A DNA stretch of 64,000 nt from Odontocerum albicorne (GCA_949825065.1 OX463847.1:40334831-40398830), one strand, 5' to 3'; shown: positions 33,921 to 47,451, counted from the stretch's first letter. Program-made: numbers and translations. Notes: generated by a model from the letters alone, not told the origin.

Positions 33921-35632
33921 ATGGCTAAAAGGAACTTGACTGGAGAGGAAATTGAAGATATCACGGTAGTAGAACTTGATTCAGATTTTGAATTAACCGA
34001 TGAAGAAGACGATGTTGATCCATTAGAAGAAGAGCAGAGAATGGATGATACAATTATTCCAGATATTGGAGCAACAACCAGCGGCAATGTGGAACCAAAC
34101 GAACTATTAGAAAATGTATTTTCTTCATGGAGCCGAGGTTCATTTGCGCCAATAATCCACGAGTTTGATGAATTTTCATCTGGCACCTTGCCCTCGTGCC
34201 AACTTACACCAGAATCATCCGAACTCGATATTTTCGAATATTTTTTAAATAAAAATATAATTGAAAATGTGGTACAACAGACTAACCAATTTTATAATTT
34301 AAAAAAATTGAGTAAGGAATATTCCGCTTAATCACGAATTCAACGCTGGGTGGATACAAATGTACCAGAATTATATGTATTCTTTGGTGTCACAATGTTG
34401 ATGACACGAAATAAGCTCTTAACCATACGGGAACATTGGTCCACAGACCCACTTTTAAATAGCCCAATTTTTGGCAAGACTATGTCAAGGGACCGGTATG
34501 AACTGATTTTAAATATGTTACATTTTTTTAATAACAATATAACAAATAGTGGTGACAAATTGCGTAAAATAAGATTATTGCTTGATCATACTCGCAAAGT
34601 TTTTACAAGTGTCATGCTGCCTCACAAAAACTTGTGTATCGATGAGAGCATAGTTGTTTTCAAAGGTCGTCTTATGATAAAACAATACATCACTTCCAAA
34701 CGTCACAGATTCGGCATTAAATTATTTGTTTTATGTGATGTTGAAACCGGTTGTGTGTTAGATCTAATTGTGTATTGCGGTGATGGAACAGAAATAATTT
34801 ATGATAAATCGTTGGGTATATCGGGTGCAGTTATCAAAACGCTTCTCAATGACTATCTTGGAAAAGGACACAACTTGTGGTGTGATAACTGGTACTATTT
34901 AAGTTTTTACATGACAATAAAACAAATGCATGTGGAACCGTTCGAAAATCTCGTAAAGGTATGCCCAACTTCAAAAAAACCAAGAAAGGAGACATTGATT
35001 CTCAACATTGTGGACCCTTGTTGGCTATAAAATGGCACGATAAGAGAGAAATTCATATGCTGACAACAATTCATAGTGACAGATTTATTTCAACAGAGAA
35101 ATTAAATTATAAAACTGGCGAACAGGTAAAAAAACCTGAGTGCATTGTGGATTACAATAAAAATATGGGTAGTGTGGACAAAACCGATATGATGCTTAGT
35201 AGTTTAAATTGCCTTCGAAAAACTTTAAAATGGTATAGAAAGCTGGCTTTTCATTCTGTTGATCTATACATGCTAAATTCATATTTTATTTACAAGCATA
35301 CAACCGAAAAAACAATAGGTTCAGCGGAATTTCATTTAGCAGTTATAAAACAAATATTTGAAAAATATGAACTAGCATCAAAATTGTCCCATTCATCTCC
35401 GTCCACTAGCAATCCACTACATCTTGGTTTATCGGGTTCAATAATAGCCGCACATAGTCCTAAAGAAATTCCAGGAACTGAAAACTGTGCGGAACCTTCT
35501 CGTCGATGCTATGAATGCGCTCATAAACATAAATTAAGGAAAAGATCTAGATATATGTGTGGTGAGTGCAATGTGAGTCTGTGTGTAACATGTTTTGGAC
35601 CATTTCACGCCAGCAAACACTTTCCACAGTAG
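33921..35632 (+). pseudogene. piggyBac transposase, two lesions
   Basis: The frame begins at 33921 with an acidic N-terminus, is interrupted by TAA at 34329-34331, continues in the same frame, and shifts by one base near 34905-34915 (a short T run after DNWYYLS). It then runs to the stop at about 35632. The three catalytic aspartates of the DDD domain are present: CIDES (34641), CDNWY (34884) and SVDKTD (35177). The C-terminus has the cysteine-rich zinc domain (CYECAH, CGEC, CVTCFGPFH). Total length, about 570 codons, is normal for the family. With only two lesions this is a recently inactivated copy; its only retained activity could be as a substrate for another element's enzyme. Confidence 0.93.
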
Positions 35633-35879
35633 AAATATTATGATTGCAGTGTACTTATCGTTATAAATCTTTTCGTCAAAATCTTATAAGAATATTTTCT
35701 AATATTACGTGTGTATAGTGTCAGCTAAAAAATGCATCGGCGCACAGTTCGACAGTACTCAGATTCGGATAGTGGTGAGTCATATTTTTATGTAGATACA
35801 ATATAAATTTATTGACTTAAAACACCGCCGCCTGTGGAACACACGAAAGATACTCGAGCCATCGCCGTAAAAAGGTTAA

Positions 35880-37160
35880 AAAGTGGTGTCTAGTTTCGTT
35901 AAAAAATTACTACAAAATTTCAGTAAGCTAAGGCTAAGGATAAAACGACTATACAGTTTCACAAAAATAGCTACTTAATATTGAAAAATAATGGCTACAG
36001 AGTTTCGGTAAAATACCTACTCAGTTTCAGAAAAAATGGCTTTCAGATTTCGAAAAAAAAGGCCACTAACATTCGTAAAAAATGGCTACAGAGTTTCGAA
36101 AACCAAATACAATGTGAGATATTTAACTCAAATTAGGCTGAGCGATCTTCGTAGCTAAGTTTGAAGGGGGGTTTTATTTCAACCTCAAGGTTGCCGGTTC
36201 GATACCCGTTGGTACACAGATCTTTTAGAAATGGTTCCAGTATGGTAATCACTTAAATCTGATTTAAACACCTTCCAGGTTGATCGAAAGGGATTGCCAC
36301 ATGGATATAATATAAACTCAACTATTTTTTGTCTGTATATAATGAAAGCGTAATACAATGCATGATCGTGGAAAGTGAAATCTTAAGAAGAAACTCGAAG
36401 CTTGCCATAGATAGATCTACGCGGATCTCAGTCAACACAGTTAACACAGTCAAAAGAGATTTAAAAAAATGAACATCTTGGTAAAAGCTACGTGATGGTC
36501 TGTTAGGCTTCCTGACGTCCAACAAGATTTTAAGAGGCTGTGTAGGGAAGCTAAAAGGTCACAGCAAGTGACTTGACAAACAATCATCCGAGAGTCTAAA
36601 GTTTAACTTGAGTTTTACAGCCATCGAAGGTAGATATGTAAATTCAATTACATCATGAAATTAAAGTGAAATTATCACTGTTTAAGAAGCTGAAAGTATA
36701 AATATTAAAGAAACACAGACTAATGCTGTATCTATTTCAACGAAACAAATAGATGAGAGCCTCTGTAGGTTTGGTTAAGTTTCAAAATACTTGCTATCCA
36801 GAAATCCAAAGTTTACTTTGAAATTTGGTTATCCTCAATGTAGCTCTTGAATATCTAGGAAAATAAAATAATAACAGGCAGGCGCGTGATTGTTTATAGT
36901 TTTCACAAGACAACATTTGTCGGCCTAATTCATAAGCCACCAGTTTTCCAACTCGTGGATTGTGGGCTAGAATTACATTGGAGCCCAGATTTTTTTAATA
37001 AATTCTATTTAGGTTTGTACTTTAGACATCTTTAACATTTTTTTTTTGATAAGAACAAATTGCCACATTATAATAAGTCCACCTGCTAGTATACACCTGT
37101 ATAGAACGAGAATGTTGTTCAAAACACCGATTCCAGGTAAAAACCAATAAAACAAATGCT
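35880..37160. repeat. Segmental duplication, copy 2 (continued)
   Basis: Continues the match to 6858-8135 after the piggyBac insertion, with tRNA-like pieces at about 36160-36230 and 36900-37000. No gene seen. Confidence 0.8.
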
Positions 37161-38943
37161 TTTCGTCGTTTAGCTAACAACACCGCGTAAGTCATTTTTG
37201 TTTGTTGAATAGTTGAATTTTTCTTAAATTTAAATCATTACATAATATTTGTTTAGTACGTGGTAATTTATCATAGAAAGAATGACATCTAGATGGCACT
37301 ACGCTTTTTAAATCTTGTAAGTCTCTATATTTTCGGTCTGAAATGGGTAATCGAGATGTGTACAATTTTGGATGTTGGCTTATTGGCTTTATACTGTGAA
37401 TTGGTATGGGACGTTGCGGTAAAGGCTGTCATTCACCATCGAAATAAGTTTATACCATATCGTGCTATTAGGTCTGTACTCCAACATGCATAAATCTGTA
37501 ACCACAGGGTCACCGGCCTTCTTACTGGGACGAATAGATTTATAGACCAAATCTTTCGAAAAATCGGTGAAGAAAGAGTATTCCAAAAGTTGAGATTCAT
37601 AAGGCCTAGGACCTTTCCTGGCCGTCTTGGTTATAGACGAATATTGGTCCGGTAAATAAATTTCTTTACCTTTCAGTTTACATTCAATGGCGCTGTGCAC
37701 AGAATCGCATTCCATATGGGTGTGACCTTTCTCTAGGTATTTTTGAGTAATAACTACATTTTTTTCTATTGAGAAGCGCAAAACAGCATTGCAAGTGGAA
37801 TTGCGATTCTGAGCACAGCATCCATCAGAAAATAATATGAAAGGCAATTTTTTTTTACCTAAAAGCTTATCTAAATGATCAAGTAAGCAAGATGCAAATA
37901 CTGAGGCTTCAAGCGTGCTGTTGGATTCATCAAACCAATTGCACATCACTTCTTTGTTTGCCAAGTTTTACAATGTGGAATTGTTGACACTAGTTTAGTT
38001 TTATAATAAATAGCACTAGCTTGAAGAACGACTGTGTGAACACATGACATATTATTTCTGCTTGTGCATATGATTTATCAGTATTTTTTTTGTTTCCTGG
38101 CTTGATCCTTTTTTGTTATGTGTTGCACGTACTCTTCGTCAGTAATGTTTCCAGTTTTATGGCTACAACACACTCTTTTGTCTCGAACTCACACGTCTCT
38201 TTGTATTTATTATACAAGACAGTCATGTTTTGGAAAATTGGATCCAAATATTCCCTCGACGTACTTGTGCGGCAGTAATGGGACGGCGTCTTTGGAAGAC
38301 CCGCTAAGAAGTTCTCTAAATATTCTTGAGAATCACTTTACTTCGGTGCTCTTCGTCATTTCTGAGAAGTTGTAGAATCTGGAGGCATGGCACAATTAGT
38401 TTTTCCCTACCAGTATCTAATAAACCACTCCTTGTAGCCAAGAACATTTTTTACGTACTTGGTAACGTTGTTTATCGATAGTGAGAAAATATGTACGGCT
38501 TTCAGTTCTTTTCGATTTTTTGTTATCTTCTTTTCAATTTTCAAAACATGAGAGCATACAAATGCTCTCCGTTGGTTCCTATTCATATTATTACATAATG
38601 AAAATAACTGTTTTCGTGAATTTTTACTTATTATTCCATGTGTTCTGAGTTTCGGTTATTGCAAAACGAATAATTGCATGGTGGTTCAATAGACCGAGCA
38701 CACCTAAACACGTATTGTATCACTTTAAATTTGTCACCTTGACTTGCCTTTCTGTCTCACCTGTATCCTAAATAACTCTCACCTTTCATCCTTAGCTCTT
38801 TATTTAGTTTTCGTTGCCATTTATTTGGATTCTTTGTAGCCTTATTTTGGCGTTGTTTATTTTCCACCACATCCCCGTAATAGGGAACATCACTGAGAAT
38901 ACGACTTTTTATAGAGCAAAAAGTTGCAAATCGAACACAATAA
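37161..38943 (-). mobile_element. Insertion with degraded SDN/GQN-type transposase-like gene
   Basis: The other copy (around 8136-8145) passes directly from AAATGCTTTT to GTACGATTG, so this roughly 1.8-kb block is an insertion. The minus strand encodes, at about 38380-38200, SQEYLENFLAGLPKTPSHYC and then REYLDPIF. At 37964-37389 it has a 191-codon open frame with LPFILFSDGCCAQNRNS and KGHTHMECDSVHSAIE. These match a widespread insect protein family annotated mostly as uncharacterised (Pfam DUF7869, from memory), also present in the 51.6-kb element. Spacing of D, D and D/E motifs suggests an RNase H-like transposase. The region between the two pieces is frame-broken. No clear terminal inverted repeat was found, so the element may be truncated. 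Confidence 0.7.
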
Positions 38944-39017
38944 TTTGTATGATTGAAAAAAAATCCAGTGGTTTACCCTTAAGGCCTCTCCGGTATATTT
39001 CTAGTTAGTTAAAATAG

Positions 39018-41996
39018 ATTGTCATATGAGTTCGGATGATTGATTTTTGCGTCATCGAATATAACGTTATATAAATAAATGGTGCCATTCTGAAAAAAAA
39101 TACTATAATAATAATAGAACAATTACTAAAGCGCTACATGGAGAGTAGACACTCCTCAAGGTCACTCAAACTTGGGATGAGAGGCAATTTTAATAAAGCG
39201 ATTAAAAATAATACAAAATTAGATTAAAATAAGAAGATAAGATCTCCCGAAAAACACTTCCTAAAGCTGCACACGCCACCCAGATCTCTAATATTTTAAG
39301 GTAGTTCATTCTACGCGAGATGTAAAGGCATTTTCTCAAAACCCACTTCTCTTTTGGATCGATTCGTAAAAAAATCAATATATCCGATGAATACGGCAAT
39401 CTTTAACGTGATCCAACTCGATAACAGTTAACAATACTGCGAGGTTACTTGCGCGAAATTCACGATGACTGATCATCTCTCTAAAAAACTAGAGACAGGC
39501 AACGATACATTATGACTTGCAGCCCCTTAAAAATTGTATACACGCGCTACCTTACTGCGACTAACTTATTAACCTGTTCACCGCGTTAAAAATCAAATTC
39601 CACGAATCCTGTGCGCGGCACAATTTCAGCGTTGTTTAATTTCTAAGTTTAAACACATATTTTGTTTAGAACCACTGATATTTGATTACAACACCAAGTA
39701 AACATGACACTTAAGTAATTTTCTGATAATAAATAATAGTCATTACTCTTAAAGAGACTCATTAAATAAAGGAGATAAACTTAACATTACGTAAAATAAA
39801 CAAAGGAATGCTACGATCAAATCAATGCTTCATGACACTCACCCAATCAAATGCATATAGCACTAGTAATGTTTATTTACGTAAGAGAGACTTAGTAATG
39901 TTTATTTACGTAAGAGAGACTCATCGCAGGACTCGATCCACGCGACAGGTCGTTAATGCTGGAAATATTGAGAAACCAAAAAAATTCGGCGCTCTGTTTA
40001 TTCAACAATATCTCATAAACTAATATATTATTTGACAAGGTTTTCAGAGATGTCGCTAGAATAAAGATTATTTTAAATTTTAGTTCAATTTTTATTCCGG
40101 TTTTGTGTCATTTTTTTTAAGTATTTGTGATTTGAAACTTGGATTGTCGTCAGATCACAGGCGTTTGTGCTCCCCGCGGGGAACACGTTAATGGATCGGG
40201 ATATAGTGAGTCTTGACCCAGTCCTAGCGCCAGATTCATAAATTCAATAAAAAATCATTTAGAAATATTTTTTTCAATATTTTATTTAAGTATTGTATAA
40301 GAAAGTGACAAAATAAGGAATTTTTAAATCATCGGAATAACAAACTTGTATGTATCTCAGAAGCGAAATAATTTAACCATTCATTTGTATGGAACCCCTC
40401 AAGGTATCCGCACAAGTGATGCATACATTTGGGTGTAGTTAGGAGGCATTATCTCTTGCCCCATCAATGGAATTCCTTAGTCATGTACCACTGGACTACT
40501 CACTTAATACGCAGTACATTGTGGTTCTTATCGCTACACATATATAGTAGTGCACACGGAGATAAACTAGGTAGATCAATGCTACTCAAACTTTTGTTTC
40601 GGTGCTGGTCCGCGTTTGTAACAGGGCGGCGTTGAGAGAAAATTACAAAAAAATGTTAACTTATTCAATTAAAATGCAAAATTCTTATTACTTGTTTTGT
40701 AACTATTTTTTTCTTACTGAATAAATATTAAAAATTTTAAATATGTATTTGTGTTCCAGTTTTATTCGTTTTTAAATTATTTCACTCATTTTCACAAATA
40801 TTCTCTTCTGCGATGGTTTGATATGAAAAAAAAAATGTTGATGGATATAGAACCTTTTGAGAAGCACTGCTGTAGACACGCCTCTGAACCAAACTTATGC
40901 ACCTTTTTTGGATACAATCGGGAATCGAATCCGGGTAAAAGAAAATATTAGTAATGTAACTAATGGTAATCCATTTTTTTATCCTATGGAAAAATTCAAG
41001 AGAGGATGCTTCTTATAGTGCTAAGTGGTGCCGACTATAAATACACAGTGCCCTTCAATTTGTTCAATACCTCTTAACCGCGCATCACTCAGTGTTGCGC
41101 CATCACATTGACCCCGTAATTTGGTACATAGAATATGATTACTTGCACGGTTGTAATTGTTGGTAACATTCGAACTAAGTACCTCTAATATTGCGAGACA
41201 GTTAAATTTTCATTGCCATACTTTTGACATGAATAACACGATGGACTCTTGCTTTCTAGTTTCAAGGCTTTCAAGGCGGAAAGCTATACTCTTATGACTT
41301 GGATAATGCTGTATATGAGTTACAATAGAATATACTCCGAAACAGCTCATTGCTTATGTATTCATCCTTCTCCAACTCATCTAGCTTACCGCCAAACCCT
41401 TTTGGATAGTGAAACTAAGACTTTTTAAATTAAAATTTGATTACCTTTTTGTCAATACTTGTATGAAGTTGAACCTTATATGGTCGTCTGCTGAGGAGTC
41501 TGCCCTGAAGTTAAGCCTTATATGATATTATGCCGAGTAGTCTGTCTTGATATTTAGCCTGATATAACATTATGCTGAGGGATCCATCCTGAAGTTTAAC
41601 TTGATACGATTTTGTACTGGAGAATTAGTCCTGAAGTGTAGGCTTATATTACATTGTGTAAAACGGTTTGTCTTGAAGTTTAACCTAAAATAACAATATG
41701 TTGAGTAGTTTATTTTGAAGTTTAGCCTGACATAAAATGTGTTGAAGAGTATCTCTATCAGCGCCATACTTACTTAAACACTGCGCGAGAAAATAATATT
41801 TTTTTGAAGAAGTACGCAAGAAATACCTAAATAAAAATTTTATAACCTATTGGTCTATGCCAATAAATAAAAATCAACTAAATGTACATAAGAATCTAAG
41901 TGTTAAAAATTATAAAATTACCGTTTAAAATTGAACATTTTGTAGATAAATAAAACACACAAATACAAAGAGAAGTGCACGTATAACACACATCAT
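39018..41996 (-). pseudogene. DUF1091-like gene relic, minus copy B
   Basis: Only two exons remain. Exon 1 is at 41996-41922 (reads CVIRALLFVFVCFIYLQNV), with a TAA at 41927-41925 just before the GT donor. Part of exon 4 is at 39089-39018 (NGTIYLYNVIFDDAKINHPN). Comparison with the 49-57 kb copy shows that exons 2 and 3 were removed by deletions at about 41262 and about 40240. A TATA-like TATAATAG (reverse strand) is at 42071-42064. Clearly non-functional. Confidence 0.8.
41465..41755 (-). repeat. 42-bp intronic minisatellite (copy B)
   Basis: About six to seven units built on GAAGTTTAACCTGATATAAC and a TTGTGCTGAGGAG part. The array is homologous to 56990-57265 and lies at the equivalent place in intron 1. 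Confidence 0.75.
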
Positions 41997-42939
41997 CATT
42001 GTATGCTAGAATGAAGTCAGACAATCATAAAGTTGTTTTTATTGAATATGTAACGAGTATATGCTATTATAGATAATGAAGCTAAATTAATCGGTCATTT
42101 AAAAAAAAAATATTCATGAAACGAAAATTAGCGTAACAATAGATTAGAAAAGAAATATGGGCTTTTAAATTCAGTAATAATATCTTCCTTTTTAAAAATT
42201 CCTGTCCTATTTGTACTTTGAGATAATCTTGACATTTAAAGCTGCAGCAACGATCACATGAATATAACCAATGAAATCACTTTCATCAGTTTACCCAGGA
42301 GATACGTTATATTTTCGTACTTTTCCTGTTTTGAAATTTTCCATACAATATCAGTGGAAGGTTGTTATAATATTTTGTTCGCATCATACACGTATGCCCA
42401 AAGAAATCGAATTTTCTTTTTTTGATAGTGGATAATTCCTCTTTATTTTTATTGATTAGTTCCTAAGTGTCCTTATTTAGAGCTTCGTTAACCAATGAGA
42501 CTTCAGCATTCTTCGATAGCAGCACTCATCAAGAGCTTCAAGTTTCTTTGTGGTGGCCTAAGTAAGTGTCTATACTTCAACACCATGGAAAAGATTCCTG
42601 CCAACTGAAACTAAAATTTTATGTTTGCAATCTCTGCTTTTTCCGATTCTGAACTTTGCGGATGTCTCTCCATCATCCCTCCCTTTTCCTTTGATTGATG
42701 ATGTCTGACTTTATATGCAAAAGGAATTTTCGGGTGATTGTCCGGCTTTGCGGGGTTTGTGGGCATGTGTTCACGTATGTTTATGGATTTCGTGGGGATG
42801 AATAGTCATTCTAATGTTTTTTTGCGACCAGGTAACTTGCTTTATTTACTTTTGTCTGATTGGCTGGAAGAGATTGCCGCCTGGCCAAAAATCCCGTCAG
42901 ATTTTATTTACAATTACAACGTTGAATAGAAATAGAAAG

Positions 42940-43090
42940 AAGGTGAAGTTGTAGTTATGTAAAATTCGCATATATAAGTTAAATTGAAATCCTTGTTCCG
43001 TAGATCTTGCATTTTGAAAAAGTGACTTCGTGGCTTTCAATTCTTACTTTGGCTTCTGGAAACTGATTTTATTTAAATCAACTGTTGAAA
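42940..43090 (-). promoter_or_regulatory. Conserved upstream block (copy B)
   Basis: Reverse-strand counterpart of 27001-27130, with GAAAAAGTGACTTCGTGGC and TTCTGGAAACTGAT. Here it lies about 870 bp from the TATA box because of additional sequence at 42072-42939. Confidence 0.4.
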
Positions 43091-44400
43091 TTTATTACAG
43101 TATTAATATCATTAGTTAAGTTGGGAACCATTTCAAGTATTTGTTTGTATATTGCGTTCAAAAATGCCATATGTATTAAGGAAATGTATTTTTTATTTAA
43201 CATATTTTACACATGACAAGAAATATGCATAATTTGGGATAAAACTACATGTAATTTAATTTAGATACACAATATTAATGGATCTGGGTTTGTTGCCCCT
43301 CATTTGTCGTGTCCCCAGTAAACTAGGCTTTTACCTGTATCTCACTGAGGACATATAGCATGAAAAAATAAATCGATACTTCTTTTCGATTTTGGATTAT
43401 ACTCGTATAAACCCCGTTGCACATTCTCATCAACCTGACAAACAGTGACACTCAATTACATATGCATACATCACGCAAATCAAACCCCACACACTTCATC
43501 ACTCCAGACAGACCAAAAACTTTATACGAACAATATATCTCGAACTATTTGAATTTCGTAATTTTAGGTCAAATTCTGATGGAATTCTTTTATGTTTATA
43601 TGATTCTGCACGTATGGTACACACTTTTATTTCACTAGATTACGTCAAATAGTGAAGTACGAATTATGACTAATTATTTGTACAACTCTTGCGTAGTAAT
43701 ATGGCGCAGATTGGGTAGTCAATATGTGCATCGTATAGATTTTCATATGACTTTGATTACTTATGTTACATGTATAGTATTAAAGTGAAGAAATATTTCT
43801 TGTCGGCATGAATTGATCACACTGTACTATATAGATTTGCTTGGTTATATTGTTAGACTTACGAGTATATCGTTTTTTTTTCTAGTGTTTATCACTGCTT
43901 ACATATTATTGTAAAAATGTATTTGTTGTTCTTCTCCCATTCATTTGGGGTTGGCTGCTTGGACCTTTGTTCCATCTCATTCGATCTCATTCGTTAATTT
44001 TTTTTGTTGATATTATTTAATTTTTTGTTCTTTCTTAAACGTATGTGACTTTCTTAAACTTTATTTGTTCGAGTATATCAAATGTACTGATGCTTAGGTT
44101 AAATTCCGAGGATGTTAAGTTTAGTCCCTACAATAAACTGTTAAAGAATAATTTGCAAATGCAGAGGATATTTCCGGACCAGTTATTTGATTGCCATTCC
44201 AATTCATAACATTAAGCACTAAAACAAGTCTTTCTGAAACCTGGGAAACGAAAAAACCACCCGTAAAGACCGACAGATATGAGTTATTGTCCCAACTTTT
44301 AAATAAGTAGCCAAACAGTATGCAGCAACTACAGAGGCTTTCAATAAGGACGCTCAATTTTTAAATGTAAATACAATAAGTTGTGTGTGAGATATTCACT
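43091..44400. other. Duplicated distal flank of copy B
   Basis: To about 44050 this matches 14300-15180 and 57980-58740. The match ends where the SINE of the other copies begins. From 44051 to 44400 no feature is seen. Confidence 0.5.
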
Positions 44401-44408
44401 CAATTTTT

Positions 44409-44838
44409 TTATTTGAAAGAATATTTTATGGCATAAAGTATGGAGTTCTTGTGAACGACGAGAAATTGACTGCCCCGTACACTCTCACGCACAGCAGTGA
44501 CATTTTTAGTAGACCTTGCGTTTCGGTGACGTACGGGTATTGACTGATTATTAATCGAACCGGTTGACTCAAATTTGGCCACCAAACGTCGAATAGTCGA
44601 CTCGGCAGGACGGTTGAGGCGAGGATAAAAATTACGTAATGCACGGAACGTTTCTCGAACGGAGCTCTGATTTTGAAAATAAAATTTGATAATTTGCACG
44701 CGTTGTTCAACGCTAAAAGCTTCAATGGTGATTTGCCATACATTATTAAACAATTCACAATAAATTTGACATAGGTTGCTTCAACAACATGGCCGCTATA
44801 ACCTAACAAATTTCGAGGGTCCCTATTGAAAGACCCTG
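44409..44838 (-). mobile_element. mariner-like element fragment with DUF4817-type HTH
   Basis: On the minus strand a 114-codon frame (44753-44409) reads FSVEQRVQIIKFYFQNQSSV then FRALRNFYPRLNRPAESTIR. This is the DUF4817 helix-turn-helix domain found at the N-terminus of an insect mariner/Tc1-like transposase family. The outer end is CAGGGTCTTTCAATAGGGAC next to TA at 44839-44840. The catalytic domain and the other terminus are missing, so only the 5' end of the element is left. Confidence 0.7.
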
Positions 44839-45577
44839 TACAAGCATTGTGGTTCTAAGCCATCCTGGTAAGAAATATATTGCCAAATACTGGAAAGAAG
44901 ATGCCAAAAAGGTTGTAGGGTCTACTATTCAAGAATATCAATTTGGTTGTTGAAAAAGAGTGACCTCGAATCAAGGTAATTTTTTTTGGTATTTGTTTTA
45001 TGATTATGTGCACTATATTGTGTGATGAACGTTTTGGTCTGTCTGGAGGGATGAAGTGTGAGCTATCTATCTAGCAATAAAAACCACAATGAACTGCGTA
45101 TTACGTGATTAGCCTTGTGATTCACAACTGAGGAGTTCAATTGAAGGGGCTAGATATAATGTTGTCTCCTAACTAAACCCAAATGTCTGCATTACTCATG
45201 CGGATACCCTGAAAGGCTCCATACAAATGAATGATCAAATGAATTAGCTTCTAAGATACATACGAGTATGTTATTCAGAACACTGAAAAAATCCTTATTT
45301 GGTCATTTACTTATATTTGTAATTCCTAATCAATTTCCTATTTTTTATTGATTCAATCACAGCTGTTGCGCCATACAGAGTCCTTGTCAAACTGTGCAAT
45401 TTTGTTTGACGAAGCGAAACTGTTTAATTTATAAAATAGAAAAAGATATAGATATTTTAAGCGTTAAATTTAAAATTATTAAAATAAATACTTTTTTACT
45501 TACCTTTTTAAGCGCAATCAGTTGAAAAACTAAGAAATTTATCGTTTATTATATTCAAAACATTTGTTTTATTTCAG
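44839..45577. other. Junction and intron-2-like sequence
   Basis: 44885-44975 is the dispersed repeat also at 23526-23610. 45050-45577 matches intron 2 of the complete gene (29890-30395). No exon 1 or 2 is visible here. Confidence 0.55.
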
Positions 45578-47451
45578 GTGCGTCTGGTCACATATGAACT
45601 GCTTAGTAACGAATACCGTAGGAGTGTCATATTTTACGATTTAAATTTATGCGATATGCTATATCAAACAAAAATCAAGCTCATGGTCAAGTCCCTGAAT
45701 AACGTACCTACAAAATGCCCAGTGGTATATTCCTTTTTTTTTTAACTAATAATGAGACTGTTGCGTAGAATGTGTGCAAAAACAATGTATGGCAGTATTC
45801 TGCATATTAGCAAGAAGAAAATTAGAAAATAAAGCGGATTGAAAGATCATGCAGTGCTTACAATGAAAATTATTTAATTTAAGATAGTTCAGTCACGTAG
45901 AAAGGATAAATTAGTTCACAGAAATATTACAATATTACAGTAGTAATGTACGAAAAATTATACAAAAACCTAAATAAATGTGGTACGTTTGGAGTTTGCA
46001 TGACGAGGTGCACAGTCAAGCACGATAGCGCATGTAAACATTACCTCAACGTGCTCTTATTACCTGACTTACACATTTATACAGAAATAGAAGCTCGTGA
46101 GAATGGGAATGAATCCAAAGAGTTTAATCATAAATTTGAAATATTATCACATGAATCTACTCCAAAAACATGTGTGACATATAATGCGGGAAAAAACACC
46201 ATAAACGACATTGACAAGTAATTGAAACTTTGAGATTTCTTCCAAACTGTGCTCAATACTGAGTGTCGTAGTCATGTTAAATGCAGTGTTTTTAGAGCAT
46301 CCTGACAACTCCTTAAATTGACCTGTCCATCTCAATAGACACATTCATCTTGCTTGCCTTCCCTCAACTGTTCCCGTCATCACCAGTTTCCCCATATTGT
46401 CGAAAATCTTTTAGTAATCTCCAATTTTTGGATGGCAGAAACGTTGGTGCGCCTTTTGGTTTATAGGATACGAAGTATCCGCCTCCAACGTCACATCTCG
46501 AAGACAGTGACATTCTTAGATATAGTGCTGAGCATATATTTGTACGGGTACAAAGAAGATGGGGAGATTTAAATCAGTCTACGAGTATGTGGCTCGAACA
46601 ACCAAAAATCAAATATCCTGCAATCTGAAGTAGATGATGCAATGAACAAACAAATCCCTCGTAAGCGACTGTAAGAAAATGGCACCAATTGTTTTCAGGA
46701 CGTATGCAACGAAGTATGGAAGAGAGGAATCTTGCCCTGAATCTCAGTGGATTCTCAGTTGATTCCGGTATGTTAAAAATGTTCAACAAGGAAATGTGAG
46801 ATGTACAGGACCATCTTCCTCATATTACAAGAAAGACACTGCATTCTATCGTAAAAAATCGTATGTATGAGGCCTAAAATCAACTGATAGACATAAAAAA
46901 GTGTGGAAGAAGGGAATCTGGGCCCTGGACTGAATAAAGTGACCGTTTGAAAAATGGAGTCGCAGGAGGACAGTACATGTAAACATTTTTAAGGGGCTGC
47001 AAGTCAAGATGTCACGTTACCTGGCTGTAAGATTTCTGTGAATTTCTAAGAAAATATGTTTCTCTTAACATATGTAGATGCGGAGAAGTTTTCAATCTAA
47101 TCCTCATTCTAGCACTTAGTTTATGTTACTTTTTTTAATATCTTTAATCTGATAAAAAAAAGTAACCTCAAATCCCAACTTTAAGCGCGCTTGAGGAGAG
47201 TCTGCTCTCTAAACGGTGCTATAGAAACGGACCCTTTCTCATTCTTTATATTATAACTATGATTGTATTTTTTACAGAAAGGCACCATTTATTTAAAAAA
47301 TATGACATTTGATGAAAAAGTATTCATTATTCCAAATTCTAAGTGGAAATCAACATTAGAATGCATTTTACCCAAGGAAAATATAACGATGTATAAAACA
47401 GAAATGTTTTTCGAAATAGTTTCAGTGCATTCAAAGAAAAGGAAACACTGA
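45578..47451 (+). pseudogene. DUF1091-like gene, plus copy 3 (exons 3-4 only)
   Basis: Exon 3 45578-45724 (147 nt) and exon 4 47278-47451 (174 nt) are both open with intact splice sites and phase 0. Exon 3 reads VRLVTYELLSNEYRRSVIF, has NLCDML and ends TKCPV. Exon 4 starts KGTIYLKNMTFDEK, contains PNSKWK and FFEIVSVHS, and ends KKRKH. Exons 1 and 2 are absent from the 44.8-45.6 kb sequence upstream; the block starts within intron 2. As it stands it lacks a promoter and signal peptide, so I class it as a partial, probably dead copy. Trans use of these exons is not excluded. Confidence 0.75.

Larger units (their letters stand above)
33288..35875 (+). mobile_element. piggyBac element
   Basis: A 2588-bp element flanked by TTAA at 33284-33287 and 35876-35879. 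Ends are imperfect inverted repeats: CTCTTTCACGGC at the left, and CCTTTTTACGGC as the reverse complement of the right end, the usual piggyBac C-TTT-ACGGC form. The paralogous empty site at 6854-6857 has a single TTAA with both flanks identical, which proves the boundaries. It encodes a broken transposase (33921-35632). Confidence 0.95.

Noticed and set aside
40429..40635. A 68-codon frame (MGVVRRHYLLPHQWNSL...) repeated at 55111-55317 and, frame-broken, near 12600
   Set aside because: It lies inside intron 2 of the minus gene copies, is carried by the segmental duplication, and its open state is not kept in all copies. No domain recognised.
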